A stretch of 64,000 nucleotides of DNA from contig CM043702.1 in the NCBI GenBank assembly GCA_023935145.1, positions 61,173,001 through 61,237,000 on the forward strand, written 5' to 3'. The DNA comes from Bretschneidera sinensis (lineage: Eukaryota; Streptophyta; Magnoliopsida; Brassicales; Akaniaceae). The stretch's first letter is position 1; each line of letters starts with the position of its first letter. The notes below the pieces were generated by a model, which did not search any database, was not told where the DNA came from, and was given only the letters and a program-made list of their open reading frames with translations. The translations under genes were made by a program, and so were the position numbers. Shown here piece by piece: positions 1 to 9,770 of this stretch.

Positions 1-2
1 AG

Positions 3-875
3 TCAAATAAGAAAAATCTGGACTTAAATAATGAAATCCTAGAGAACTTGAGGCAAGTGAAACTTAATCTTCCTCTTTTGCATGTGATTAAACAAGTTCC
101 TACTTATGCAAAAGTTCTCAAATATTTATGCACAATTAAGAGGAAACACCACATCAAGAAAACTGCATTCCTAACTGAGCAAGTTAGTGCTTTAATTGAG
201 GAAAGAATTCCCCCAAAATATAAGGATTCGAGCTGTCCTACCATTGCTTGTAGCATTGGAAATCATGAGGTTGGACAAGCCTTGCTAGATTTAGGAGCTA
301 GTGTAAACCTGATGCCATTTTCCATTTATTTACAGCTAGGTTTAGGGGAAATCAAACCAACCGGCATGGTGCTACAACTGGCTGACCGTTCAGTCAAAGT
401 ACCTTGGGGTGTGGTAGAGGACGTGCTGATTCAGATTGATAAATTTTACTATCCTATTGATTTCCTAATCCTTGATACTACTTCTACTGTTAACACCAAC
501 TCTAGAATTCCTTTGATTTTGGGTAAACCTTTCCTTGCTACTACAAATGCTATTATTATTTGCAGGAATGGACTCATGAAACTGTCTTTTGGAAACATGA
601 CCTTAGAAGTGAACATTTTCAATGTTGCAAAATAGCCCGAAGATGAGGACGAAAATCACCAGCTATACATGATCGAGTCACTCATCGATGAGGGAGTTTC
701 CATGGCTCATGATTTTGATCCTTTTAAGAGTTTTCTTGTTAATTCTGAGATTGATTTATTTGATGATAAGACTGATATAGTTAATATTTGTGCTGTTTTT
801 GACAAATCTCAGGATTATGGCACTCGGGCATGGCACCCAAGGGTCGAGGAGTTGACTGAAAGAAGCAAAAAATAA
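3..875 (+). pseudogene. A: end of gag and retropepsin-like protease (pol N-terminal part)
   Basis: This aspartic protease domain would cut the gag-pol polyprotein. The frame is open from base 3 and enters from outside the window. The active-site region reads LLDLGASVNLMP, the D-x-G-A form usual in this plant group, near 286-318. The fold partner ILGKPFLATT follows near 515-545. Two in-frame stops interrupt it: TAG at 633-635 (copy M2 has CAG) and TAA at 873-875 (M2 has CAA), both C-to-T changes. The same frame continues into reverse transcriptase at 888, so the stops broke one original pol frame. Confidence 0.85.
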
Positions 876-887
876 ATCCCCTCAAGT

Positions 888-1676
888 GTGGAAGCACCCA
901 AAGTCGAATTGAAGCCACTATCTAAGGGTTTAAAGCATGCCTTTCTCGGTCCAGGTGATACCTTTCCTGTTATTATTTCATCTGAATTATCTGAGACCCA
1001 ATGTGAGAAATTAATTCAGACCTTAATTACACATAAATCAGCCTTAGGATGGAGCATGGCTGATTTGAAGGGAATTAGTCCCCTGATCTGCTCCCATAAA
1101 ATAAATTTGGATGAAGGAACCAGTCCTCGTAGAGACCCTCAATGTAGACTTAACCCCACTATGAAAGAAGTAGTGAAAAATGAAGTGTTGAAACTGTTAG
1201 ATGCGGGTATTATATATCCCATAGCTGATAGTAAATGGGTAAGTCCTACACAAGTTGTTCCCAAAGGGTCCGGAGTCACTGTGGTAATGAATGACCTAGG
1301 AGAGTTAGTCCCTACCAAACTTGTGACTGGGTGGCGTATGTGCATTGATTACCGAAAATTAAATGCTGCCACCAGGAAAGACCACTTCCCACTCCTTTTT
1401 ATTGATCAAATTCTTGAGCGTGTTGCTGGTCATCCTTTTTATTGTTTCTTAGATGGTTATTCTGGCTATAATCAAATTGAAATTGCATTAGAAGATCAGG
1501 ATAAAACCACTTTTACTTGTCCCTTTGGTACTTACGCTTTTCGTAGAATGCCATTTGGATTGTGTAATGCACCTGCCACTTTTCAACGTTGCATGATGAG
1601 TGTTTTTAGTGACATGGTTGAAAATTGCATGGAGGTTTTTATGGATGACCTGACTGTTTTTTTTATCTTCATTTGA
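888..1676 (+). pseudogene. A: reverse transcriptase, N-terminal and catalytic part
   Basis: RNA-dependent DNA polymerase, same frame as the protease upstream. Visible motifs are GWRMCIDYRKLNAATRKDHFP, then FLDGYSGYNQI with the first catalytic Asp, the MPFGLCNAPATFQRCM block, and FMDDL with the catalytic Asp pair at 1644-1649. Just after FMDDL a run of eight T (1657-1664) stands where relatives read five T then GG. This one-base gain shifts the frame and ends the ORF at 1676; the thumb and RNase H continue in the next frame. All core catalytic residues are kept, but the protein cannot reach RNase H without frameshifting. Confidence 0.88.
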
Positions 1677-2640
1677 TACATGCTTAATTAATTTGGAAAG
1701 AGTATTAATTCAATGTGAGGAAAAAGAATTGGTTTTAAACTAGGAAAAATATCATTTCATGGTACCATCCGGTATTATCTTAGGGCATATTGTCTCTTCT
1801 AAAGGAATAGAGGTTGATCAATCTAAGATTGAATTAATCTCTAAATTGCCTACACCTAAGACAATAAAGGATGTGAGATCTTAGCTTGGTCATGCTGGCT
1901 TTTATAGGAGGTTCATACAAAATTTTTCCAACATATCTAGACCACTATGTGCCCTCCTAATTAAAGATGCCCCATTTGAATGGACTCAAGCTTGTCAAGA
2001 GGCCTTTAAAACGCTGATTGGCAAGCTTATTTCAGCACCTATAATGCAGTCACCTGATTGGAATTTACTCTTTGAAATCATGTGTGATGCTAGTGACTAC
2101 GTTGTAGGTGCTGTTCTTGGATAGTGAAGAGAGGGAAAACCATTTGTCATTTACTATGCTAGTAAAACTTTAAATAGTGCTCAAATGAATTACTCTACAA
2201 CTAAAAAAGAATTACTAGCTGTAGTATTTGCTTTAGATAAATTTCGTGCTTATTTAATTGGTTCCCCTATTCTTATATTTACATATCATACAGCACTCAA
2301 GTACCTTCTTACAAAGAAGGATGCTAAAGCACGCCTGATCCGATGGATTCTCCTCCTACAAGAATTCGACATCACCATCAAAGACAAAAAGGGAGTGGAA
2401 AATGTAGTGGCTGATCATCTTTCGAGACTTACTTTCGAGGACACTTGTGATGACATGCCAATCAAGGATGATTTTCCAGATGAGCAATTACAATCGATTA
2501 CTTCTCTACCTTGGTTTGCTCACATTGTAAATTATTTGGCTACAAGTGAGATACCAATGGATTGGACTGCTCAAGACAAGAGAAAATTCTTATACGAGGT
2601 ACGTAATTTCTATTGAGATAACCCCTATCTTTTCAAGTAG
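1677..2640 (+). pseudogene. A: reverse transcriptase thumb and RNase H, multiply broken
   Basis: Translated in the frame after the run-of-T frameshift, this segment matches the RT connection and RNase H of copies M1 and M2. RNase H residues CDASDYVVGAVLG and KKELLAVVFALDKF are visible, but the later motif reads FTYH where relatives have FTDH, so a catalytic Asp is changed. Stops lie near 1739, near 1882, at 2122-2127 (TAG then TGA), at 2614-2616 (TGA) and at 2638-2640 (TAG). The TGA of the double stop is shared with M1 and M2. No RNase H can be made from this copy. Confidence 0.82.
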
Positions 2641-3804
2641 TACCCTGACCAAATTCTAAGGCGTTGCATCCCTAATGAAAAGATTGCGAGTGTCTTAGAC
2701 TTTTGTCACTCACAAGCTTGTGGAGGTCACTTTTCAATGAAAAAAACCACTGCAAAAATTTTACAGTGTGGATTTTATTGGCCTTCCTTGTTTAAAGATG
2801 TAAACATCTACTATTGCTCATGTGAAAGGTGTCAAAAGTTAGGAGCTGTGTCCCGTCGAAATATGATGCCCTTAAACCCTATTTTAGTAATTGAAATTTT
2901 TGATTGTTGGGGTACCGATTTTATGGGACCCTTTCCCCCTTCCTTTGGATACCAATATATCATTGTGACAATAGATTATATATCTAAGTGGGTAGAAGCA
3001 GCAGCTTGTCGAAGAAATGATAATAGAACGGTTATTAAATTTCTTAAAGAAAATGTGTTATCTCGATTTGGTACACCACGTGCCATAATTAGTGATCGAG
3101 GTACACATTTTTGTAACCGTTCTTTTGAAGCTTTGATGCAAAAATATGGGGTGTTATATAAAATTTATATTGCCTATCATCCTCAGACTAGTGGGCAAGT
3201 AGAGCTTGCTAATAGGGAGATTAAACAAATTTTAGAAAAAACGGTTAACCCGGATCGCAAGGATTGGTTTTTGACACTTGTTGATGCACTTTGGGCATAC
3301 TGTACTGCATTTAAAACTCCCTTAGGCATGTCACCTTATCGGATTGTTTTTGGAAAGCCTTGCCACTTACCTGTAGAGCTCGAGCATCGAGCGTATTGGG
3401 CAATCAAATCTTTTAATTTTGACATAGAAGAAGCCGGTAAGGTTCAAAAATATCAGTTGACCGAGTTAGAGGAGTTAAGGAATGATACTTATGAGAACTC
3501 TAGAATCTATAAGGCTAAGATGAAAGTATTCCATGATAAAAATATTTTGAGAAAAACGGTTAAACCTAATGATCGGGTGTTCTTATACGACTCTAGACTC
3601 CATAAGCATCCTAGAAAACTTCGGTCGAGGTGGATCGGCTCTTTTGTGGTGAAAAATGTTTTTGAAAATAGGGCGGTAGAAATTGAGGATACCAGAGATG
3701 GCCGGGTCTTTAAAGTCAATGGTCAACACTTTAAGATCTTAAGGGCTAAGCAAGATCTGGAAGTGGAAGACATTCTACTTATGGATCCTGTCTACTTACC
3801 TTGA
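2641..3804 (+). CDS. A: integrase with complete domain set, reading frame intact
   Basis: DNA integrase, 388 codons open from the last RNase H stop to TGA at 3802-3804. The N-terminal zinc-binding region has HSQACGGH and later CERCQKLG. The core has the D, D-35-E triad: Asp in GTDFMGPF, Asp in ISDRGTHF, and Glu in [10 protein letters not shown], with 35 residues between the last two. The C-terminal part carries [11 protein letters not shown] and FKVNGQHFK. This is the only long domain in A without a lesion. It has no start context of its own because it is the tail of a polyprotein, so in practice it is a relic. The next 1.6 kb are untranslated. Confidence 0.85.
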   Translation, partial: YPDQILRRCIPNEKIASVLDFCHSQACGGHFSMKKTTAKILQCGFYWPSLFKDVNIYYCSCERCQKLGAVSRRNMMPLNPILVIEIFDCWGTDFMGPFPPSFGYQYIIVTIDYISKWVEAAACRRNDNRTVIKFLKENVLSRFGTPRAIISDRGTHFCNRSFEALMQKYGVLYKIYIAYHPQTSGQVELANREIKQILEKTVNPDRKDWFLTLVDALWAYCTAFKTPLGMSPYRIVFGKPCHLPVELEHRAYWAIKSFNFDIEEAGKVQKYQLTELEELRNDTYENSRIYKAKMKVFHDKNILRKTVKPNDRVFLYDSRLHKHPRKLRSRWIGSFVVKNVFENRAVEIEDTRDGRVFKVNGQHFKILRAKQDLEVEDILLMDPVYLP

Positions 3805-4047
3805 CCACACAACAGAGGTACATATTTTTCTTTTTGTGTTGTTTATTTGTTTTGTTTTTTTTACTATTATTGAATGCATTTTAATTTTAATTTTTAGTAT
3901 GCTAACACACGGTGGGAGTCTTTAATTTGTTTTGTTGTAGATCAGACTTTCAACAAGAAGTTTAGCAGGCAGTTCATATGGCGGTGCACAAATTTCAGCT
4001 TCCGTGCACTTTTGCTTACAAAGGGAGTTTCCTTTATCTTTTCTTTA

Positions 4048-4090
4048 ACATTGAGGACAATGTAATTTTTCAGTTGGGGGTGGAGGAAAC
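4048..4090 (+). promoter_or_regulatory. A: hairpin ACATTG-AGGA-CAATGT and internal polypurine tract
   Basis: The 16 bases 4048-4063 form a perfect 6-bp stem with a four-base loop. Eight bases later comes the purine-rich AGTTGGGGGTGGAGGAAAC (4072-4090). In LTR elements such a tract primes plus-strand DNA, but the tract that borders the LTR is 1.35 kb further on, so this is an additional internal one. The arrangement is kept in B, C, M1, M2 and, with changes, in families D and E. Confidence 0.65.
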
Positions 4091-4686
4091 ATATTCTTTT
4101 TCTTTCATTGAACTGCTTGGTGTCATCTTTGTTTTTGTTTAGCATGCTTTGTGTTAGCCTTAGAGTCAATTTACATGTCAATGATATAAACTTAAATGAG
4201 ATAGCTGATAGCATTTAGAATAAATTAAATCTTGCCTCAGTTTAAAAATAATTTAAGCATCAATCTTCATTTGGTTTGAGACTCTAGTTTGTGGTAATAT
4301 TGTATGATTAGTCTTAAACATTTAGAAAAGTTTTATGTGTGATTATTTTGTGAATATTTTTGTGGTCTCGATAAGCTCTAGAACTTACTTGATAATCACT
4401 TGAGGCGAATTCCTAGAATGCTCACTACTTAGGATATGATATAGGCCATTTTTGAACCGTTTAAGCCTTTCAAACCTACCATTGCTATATTTATCACTAG
4501 TCACCTATTTGAACCTTTTTCTTGAAAAGAAAAATTGAGCCTTATTTCTTTCGATAAACCATTTACTTACCTTTATGAGCCTAAAAATATTTTATCCTTA
4601 CCTTTCTTTTAAAAGAACTTAGTTATACACATGTTGTGAGAAGCACTTAAAAGGAGTAAGGGCAGAAATATGAAAACATATCATTA

Positions 4687-4729
4687 CCACAACCCAAGTA
4701 CATTAAAGGAGATAATTTAGGGGTTGTGG
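4687..4729 (+). other. A: conserved hairpin CCACAACCC / GGGTTGTGG
   Basis: A 9-bp perfect inverted repeat (4687-4695 with 4721-4729) encloses a loop containing AAGTACATTAAAGGAGATA. The same structure is at 10524-10565 (B), 16748-16790 (C), 30132-30174 (M1, minus) and 39744-39786 (M2, minus). A stem change in B and M1 leaves a G-U pair, which would still form in RNA. Function unknown. Confidence 0.6.
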
Positions 4730-5436
4730 AAAAGAAAAGAAAAAAAAATGATGAAAAAGAAGGTGAATGGTTATATGCAAAAAAAAAAAAAATAATTATG
4801 GCAAAGAAAGAAGAAAGAAAGAAAAAGAAAAGAAAAAATGGTGATTTATTGAAAAAAATGCTCGAAAAATGGTTGAAAGCGTTGGGTGTTGAAGTAAAGG
4901 TTATCAAGTGCTTAAAGTGATTGTGTTTAAAGCTAAGAGATTGAGTTCTTTTACTTGTGAATCCTTCCCATTCTTCTTTAGCCTTTACCTTAGCCTAACG
5001 TTACAAGCTTATTAAAGACCTTTTGATCCAATGTAGTGTGATTTTTCTACAATAGTGGAGAGTGGTTTGAAATGTAAACATATGGAGCTTGTTTTTGTGA
5101 TTGACGTCATGAAATTTATTATGTTTTTAGAGGCCAAGACTTGTATTCATGAATGTTATGCATAAAATCATCCGGGTGTTTGGATTAATGGATTGTGGTA
5201 AGATGGATGTTAAGAGTCAATAACGATTTTAAGATTGATGTTTGGATTATTTTTGGCCTTGAGTGATATTTAATAATTCTATATGTTGTGTGCTTTGTGC
5301 GATTTTTGAGACAAAAGTGAATTACTCTTGGTTTAACACTAATATTGCTTTTCATTTACTTTGATTCCCACTGTAGAATTCATCCTTTGTTTTCGCTTGA
5401 ATTGCTAGGGACTAGAAATAAGCTACTTGGGGGTTG

Positions 5437-6645
5437 TGACAGGAGTCATAAAATGCTTCTCAACAGTGATTAATTGTTAGCATTTTAGGATTGATCTCGA
5501 TCTTTATTGTGCTTTTATGTGTTAATAACTCTAAAGTAATATTATTGGACCACTGGCTTATTTCAGTGCAATTTTTAGGTACTTTGAGTTTAAAAGAGAA
5601 AAAGAAGCGATTGTTGCTTAAAAGGCCAAGATCCCATGCTCCTGGAAGAACAAGATGGACTGCTACCTGTACTGCGATCGAGCGCACATCCCACATCGAC
5701 CAAGAAGTACTCTACAACGTAACTACGATCGAGCGCAACAATCTGCGATCGAGCACACTAAGGTTGCGATCGAGCGCACTCGGGCAGTATCCCACATCGG
5801 TTAGAAAACACATAGCACTCCGGGAGTTTGCCTATATAAGTCCCACTCCATTTCAGCTTTAGGCATCAATCGGAGCTCATCTAAAATCATCAAGAAAGCC
5901 AATCCAGAGGGCCTTTAGGAGTAATCCAGAGGGCCTTTAGGAATCCAAAGTATACTTTTGGAGGGCAAGCTGAGGAATCGCCGAAGCTTTCGTTACCAAG
6001 GAAGCGATGATCATTGAGAGGCCAGAGGCAACCCAAGGAAGCATGAGCTTCATGGCCAACTAATCTCCAAGCAAGGCGAAGGGATGAATCCCTAGGTCTA
6101 GTTGTTCTTATTTTTCTTTACTTGATTCAGTTGTAGTTGGATATTATTTTCATTAAACATTGTCATGCTCTTCTTATGTGTATTTGTTTGGGTGTGATTG
6201 AGTCCGGTAGATCTCTTTTATAGATTTGTCTATTGCTGCGGTATTATCATTTAGATATATCATCGTCTTTTGATAATTTATAAGTTAGGTCATGTGTGCT
6301 TGAAAGTAAAGAATAATTCAAATCAATTACAATAGGGTTTATACATACGCTTTAATTAAATATTTTTTAATTGTCTGTTTGGGATGTAAAACTTGCAATC
6401 GAGATAAAAACAACTGAATCAAGTTAGGATTGGGGCAACGAACCTAGGGAGGATTTTTGGAACCTTATTGTTTCTCCATTATATTTACTCAATTATTTTC
6501 ACATTACTCAATTCAGATTCTTTTAATCAATCTTTTATCGTTTGTGTTGAGGTTTACACCTTCATTTGTAATTAGGTTGTTTCTTTGTGGAATCGACACC
6601 CCAAAGTTGTACTACAATTATCGCGTTACACTTTCGGCGTAATCA
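5437..6645 (+). repeat. LTR A (3' LTR of element A)
   Basis: The start TGACAGGAGTCATAAAATG matches TGATGAGAGTCATAAAATG of the related LTRs; the end is GGCGTAATCA. Length 1209 bp. A TATA-like CCTATATAAG lies at 5831-5840. Between 5677 and 5790 the motif GCGATCGAGCGCA recurs in several versions, unlike the GC-rich part of LTRs B, C, M1 and M2 but like family D. The polypurine tract borders it on the left. On the right, element B's integrase sequence begins directly. Confidence 0.85.
5831..5840 (+). promoter_or_regulatory. TATA-like box in LTR A
   Basis: CCTATATAAG stands about 395 bp into the LTR, just after the GC-rich repeated motifs. This is the expected position for the promoter of element RNA. 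Prediction from sequence only. Confidence 0.55.
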
Positions 6646-7724
6646 GGGGGCCACTTTTCAATGAAAAAATTTGCTGCAAAAATTTTGCAGTGTGGATTTT
6701 ATTGGCCCACCTTGCTTAAAGACGCAAATATCTATTGTCGTTTATGTAAAAAGTATCAGAAGTTAGGAGTTGTGTCTCGTCGTAATATGATGCCCTTAAA
6801 CCCAATTTTAGTGATTGGAATCTTTGATTGTTGGGGCATTGATTTTATGGGACCGTTTCCTCCTTTTGGATATCAATATATCATTGTGGCAATAGATTAT
6901 GTGTCAAAATGGGTAGAGGCAGCAGCTTGCAGAAGCAATGATAATAGAACGGTAATTAAATTCCTAAAAGAAAATGTGTTATCTCGATTTGGTACACCAC
7001 GTGCTATAATTAGTGATCGAGGTACACATTTTTGCAACCGTTCATTTGAAGCTTTGATGAGAAAATATGGGGTGTAACATAATATTTCCATTGCTTACCA
7101 CCCTCAGACAAGTGGACAGGTAGAACTTGCAAATAGGGAAATTAAACAAATTTTGGAAAAAACGGTCAACCCGGATCGCAAGGATTGGTCTTTGAGACTA
7201 GTAGATGTGCTTTGGGCCTACCGTACAGCCTTCAAAACTCCCTTAGGTATGTCACCTTATAGACTTGTTTTTGGAAACCCTTGCCAGTTGCCTGTGGAGC
7301 TCGAGCATCGAGCTTATTGGGCCATCAAGTCTTTTAATTTTGATATAGGAGAAGAGGGTAAGCTTAGGAAATATCAGTTGACCGAGTTAGAGGAGTTAAG
7401 AAATGATGCTTATGAGAATTCTAGAATCTAGAAGGCAAAGATGAAAGTGTTTCATGATAAAAATATTTTGAGGAAAACATTCAAGCCTAATGATCGGGTG
7501 TTCTTATACGATTCTAGACTCCATAAGCATCCAGGAAAACTTTGGTTGAGGTGGACCGATCCTTTTATAGTGAAAAATATTTTGCAAATGGGGCGGTGAA
7601 AATTGAGGATACTAGAGATGATCGAATCTTTAAAGTAAATGGTCAGTGCCTTAAAATCTTAATCGATAGGCAAGATCTGGAAGTGGAAGACATTCCGCTT
7701 ATGGATCCGGTCTATTCACCTTGA
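6646..7724 (+). pseudogene. B: integrase, 5' part cut off by insertion of A
   Basis: Begins at the second His of the zinc-binding region (GGHFSMKK). The catalytic Asp in GIDFMGPF, Asp in ISDRGTHF and Glu in [10 protein letters not shown] are all kept. Breaks: TAA at 7075-7077 between the second Asp and the Glu, TAG at 7429-7431 (A has TAT), and a one-base loss near 7575 that shifts the frame before the C-terminal VNGQ segment. The natural end is TGA at 7722-7724. It is a relic because the N-terminus is detached and the core is stopped. Confidence 0.85.
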
Positions 7725-8384
7725 CCACACCACAAAGGTATGTTTTTATTTATTTTTCTTTTTTTTAATTAAGTTCATTTAAATTTGAATTTTTCGTTCT
7801 TTTTCTAGTTTGAATTAATCTAATTTTTAGTTTTTTTTTTTTTATTTTTGCTAATTTTATATTTTTATTTGGCACACAAATAAGATGTTTTGTTTATAAC
7901 CAGGACCTGTGTGCGCACCTAGGCCCAGCCCACAGCACTGCAGTGCACAACAACAGCCCAGCCTCTTGCGTGCCACAGTGCATAGTAGTAGCCCAACACG
8001 CACACCAGCCCGCGCCTAGGCCCGGCCCACAGCACAGCAGCAGTACCAGCTCGTGTCCAGCACCTTAAAACTCCAAATCACCGCTTTCTTCTTCATTTCT
8101 CTCTTACAAAAATATAGCACACTCATTTCTCTCTCATCCTCTCTCCAAAAACCTCACTTATCCACTCATTTTTGCTCAAAATTTCTTGATTCTAACTTCA
8201 TTTCTTGAACGATTAAGCACTAATATTGCAATTTTTGTTGGAAATTTCTCCAAAAAGCTTGGTATTAAGAGGATTTTGGGTTCATTAAGTAAACTTCAAG
8301 TTGGTGGGTATTCCTTCTTCTCTCCAACTTTGAGCATCAAGTAAGACCAATTTCTTCTCTTTGTTGTTCATTTTTTCTATTTAG
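7725..8384 (+). other. B: untranslated leader between integrase and envelope-position ORF
   Basis: No coding signal. The first part is T-rich. A GC-rich stretch (about 7905-8060) repeats short words such as GCCCAGCCCACAGCAC, and similar words occur in leaders and LTRs of this family. The rest is a C/T-rich 5'-UTR-like stretch. Two donor-like sites are visible: AAAG/GTATGT (GT at 7738-7739, just after the pol stop) and CATCAA/GTAAGA (GT at 8341-8342). An acceptor-like site TTCTATTTAG ends at 8384, just before the ORF. Confidence 0.6.
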
Positions 8385-9770
8385 GTGGTTGATTTTGAAT
8401 TAGTTCTATTATTCTATAAATTTGATTCAAATGGCCCTAAAACTAAGAGACTAAAAGGGAAACAACCTCAAGAATTTGATGAGAGCAAATTTGTTAGTTT
8501 AGAGGCTAGTGAGAGATATGTTAGGATGATGCACACTAGAAAACCCATTCCTGAAAGAGGATTCAATATCACAGAGAGGGGGAACCCAACCTTGTTTAGA
8601 ATGATTATTGATAGGCATTGGGGTACATTTGCTAGACAACCATCTCATTCCCTCACAAATGTGATTAGAGAATTCTATGCTACTGTAGACGAACATAGGA
8701 ATGGTAAGGTGAGGGTGAGAAGCAAAATAGTTTCTTTTAGTAGCACATCTATAAATAGATTCTATGGGCTACCTAACATAGAAAACAGTGAGTATACTGC
8801 ATATGCGTCTAATATTAATTATGAAGAGATTTGCAGTACTCTTTGTATTTTGGGCACTACATGGAAAATGACGGGTGATACCCCTATAACCTTGCCTGGT
8901 ACTTCTCTGACTGTCAATGCTCGAGCTTGGAAATATTTTGTATGTCAAAGATTGATGCCTGCTACGCACTATAGTGACCTTACTGTTGAGAGAGTTGTTC
9001 TGATTTATACCATTTTGATGGGCATGACTATTGATGTGGGCCAGATCTTATTTAATTCAATCATACACACTGTGCAACAAAAGCTTGGATTGTATTTCCC
9101 TTCCTTAATTACCCAATTATGCATCCAAGCCGGAGTCCAGTACAGTCCTGATGAGGACGCCCAACAACCAAAGAAGCCCATCGATGATGGCATGCTCATT
9201 TTGATTAAAGCATCAAGGCTGCCAGTTCTAGGAGAGAGAGTAGCAATTGTAGCCCCTCCTCCCCCTAGGCATTTCATTGTTGCAGAGCGTTTAGAGATTC
9301 GTTTTGACGAGCATCAGAAATTCTTGCATGATAGGTTTGATCGTCAAGAACAATTCTTTGCTAGGCAAGCTGATTATCAGGCGGGGGTATACTATTCTTA
9401 TGGTCAGATGTACCAACACCTTGCCTCCACTACTGGTTATGACATGGATCACTTTCCCACTTTGCTAGCCTAATCCAGGTTCATCTTTTGATCCAACTCC
9501 AAAGGAAGATGAAGAGAATGAAGAAAAGGATGAAGACTTAGAGGATTAGTTTTGGGTTCTATCTTGTTTGTCCCCTTTTATTTTATTTTATTTATTATTG
9601 GATGACTGTACTAACATTTATTTTGTCTTTCTTTTCATTATTTTATTTTTCGTATTTTCTTTTTGTTTCTAGTTATTTCTTTCCATCTCATGTGTTAACC
9701 TAACATACGGCGGGAATCTTAATGTTACACCGCAGTTGCTTTATTTTTGTGTATTTTGTTCTATGTTATA
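8341..9770 (+). other. B: putative intron containing the envelope-position ORF
   Basis: The 5' boundary is CATCAA/GTAAGA (GT at 8341-8342), a good plant donor. The 3' boundary is a T-rich stretch ending TGTTATAG at 9770, followed by ATCAAAATTTCAGC. Copy M2 has exactly this pair of flanks joined (40540/40541 on the minus strand), with 1430 bp missing. The same sites occur in M1 (intron 30923-32372, minus) and, a little changed, in C (14472-15898). Splicing here is inferred from the M2 join; no RNA data are available. Confidence 0.6.
8385..9473 (+). CDS. B: envelope-position ORF ('putative plant transposon protein' type), nearly intact
   Basis: A 362-codon ORF of the type found after pol in Athila elements and annotated in plants as putative plant transposon protein. 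Recognised stretches are VREFYA-like IREFYATVDEHR, INRFYGLPNIE, and ERVVLIYTILMGMTIDVGQI. No signal peptide or clear membrane anchor is visible, so an envelope role rests on position only. Copies C and M1 start at ATGGCCCCTAAGACT-like sequence. B has lost one C after its ATG at 8431, so that start is out of frame and the listed frame is entered from upstream at a GTG (8385). The stop at 9471-9473 replaces TAT of the relatives, removing an acidic tail. Confidence 0.75.
   Translation: MVDFELVLLFYKFDSNGPKTKRLKGKQPQEFDESKFVSLEASERYVRMMHTRKPIPERGFNITERGNPTLFRMIIDRHWGTFARQPSHSLTNVIREFYATVDEHRNGKVRVRSKIVSFSSTSINRFYGLPNIENSEYTAYASNINYEEICSTLCILGTTWKMTGDTPITLPGTSLTVNARAWKYFVCQRLMPATHYSDLTVERVVLIYTILMGMTIDVGQILFNSIIHTVQQKLGLYFPSLITQLCIQAGVQYSPDEDAQQPKKPIDDGMLILIKASRLPVLGERVAIVAPPPPRHFIVAERLEIRFDEHQKFLHDRFDRQEQFFARQADYQAGVYYSYGQMYQHLASTTGYDMDHFPTLLA

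Larger units (their letters stand above)
3805..5436 (+). other. A: 3' untranslated region, envelope-position ORF missing
   Basis: Between the integrase stop and the LTR there is no convincing coding sequence. The leader and envelope-position ORF found in B, C and M1 are missing; sequence like that just after pol joins, near 3840-3895, to the post-ORF sequence (marker 'cggtgggagtc' at about 3910). The rest is collinear with B and C: a hairpin group and internal polypurine tract (4048-4090), a hairpin at 4687-4729, an A/G-rich stretch 4725-4880, and the terminal polypurine tract TTGGGGGTTG ending at 5436. Small ORFs here are low-complexity and are not listed as genes. Confidence 0.75.
1..6645 (+). 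mobile_element. Athila-type Ty3/gypsy element A, 3' part (5' end outside window)
   Basis: The order protease, reverse transcriptase, RNase H, integrase, long 3' untranslated region and LTR marks a Ty3/gypsy element. The protein motifs and the layout of the 3' region fit the Athila branch. The right end is the LTR terminus (ends in TAATCA at 6645), and sequence of another element's integrase gene follows at once. A is therefore read as inserted in element B. The expected 5-bp target copy is GGGGG at 6646-6650; its partner lies left of the window. A lacks the envelope-position ORF. Pol is broken by several stops and one frameshift, so A is not autonomous. Confidence 0.88.

Noticed and set aside
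4647..4920. Overlapping ORFs on both strands in an A/G-rich stretch
   Set aside because: Low-complexity Lys/Glu or Phe/Ser runs without a family match; the stretch is non-coding in all related copies.
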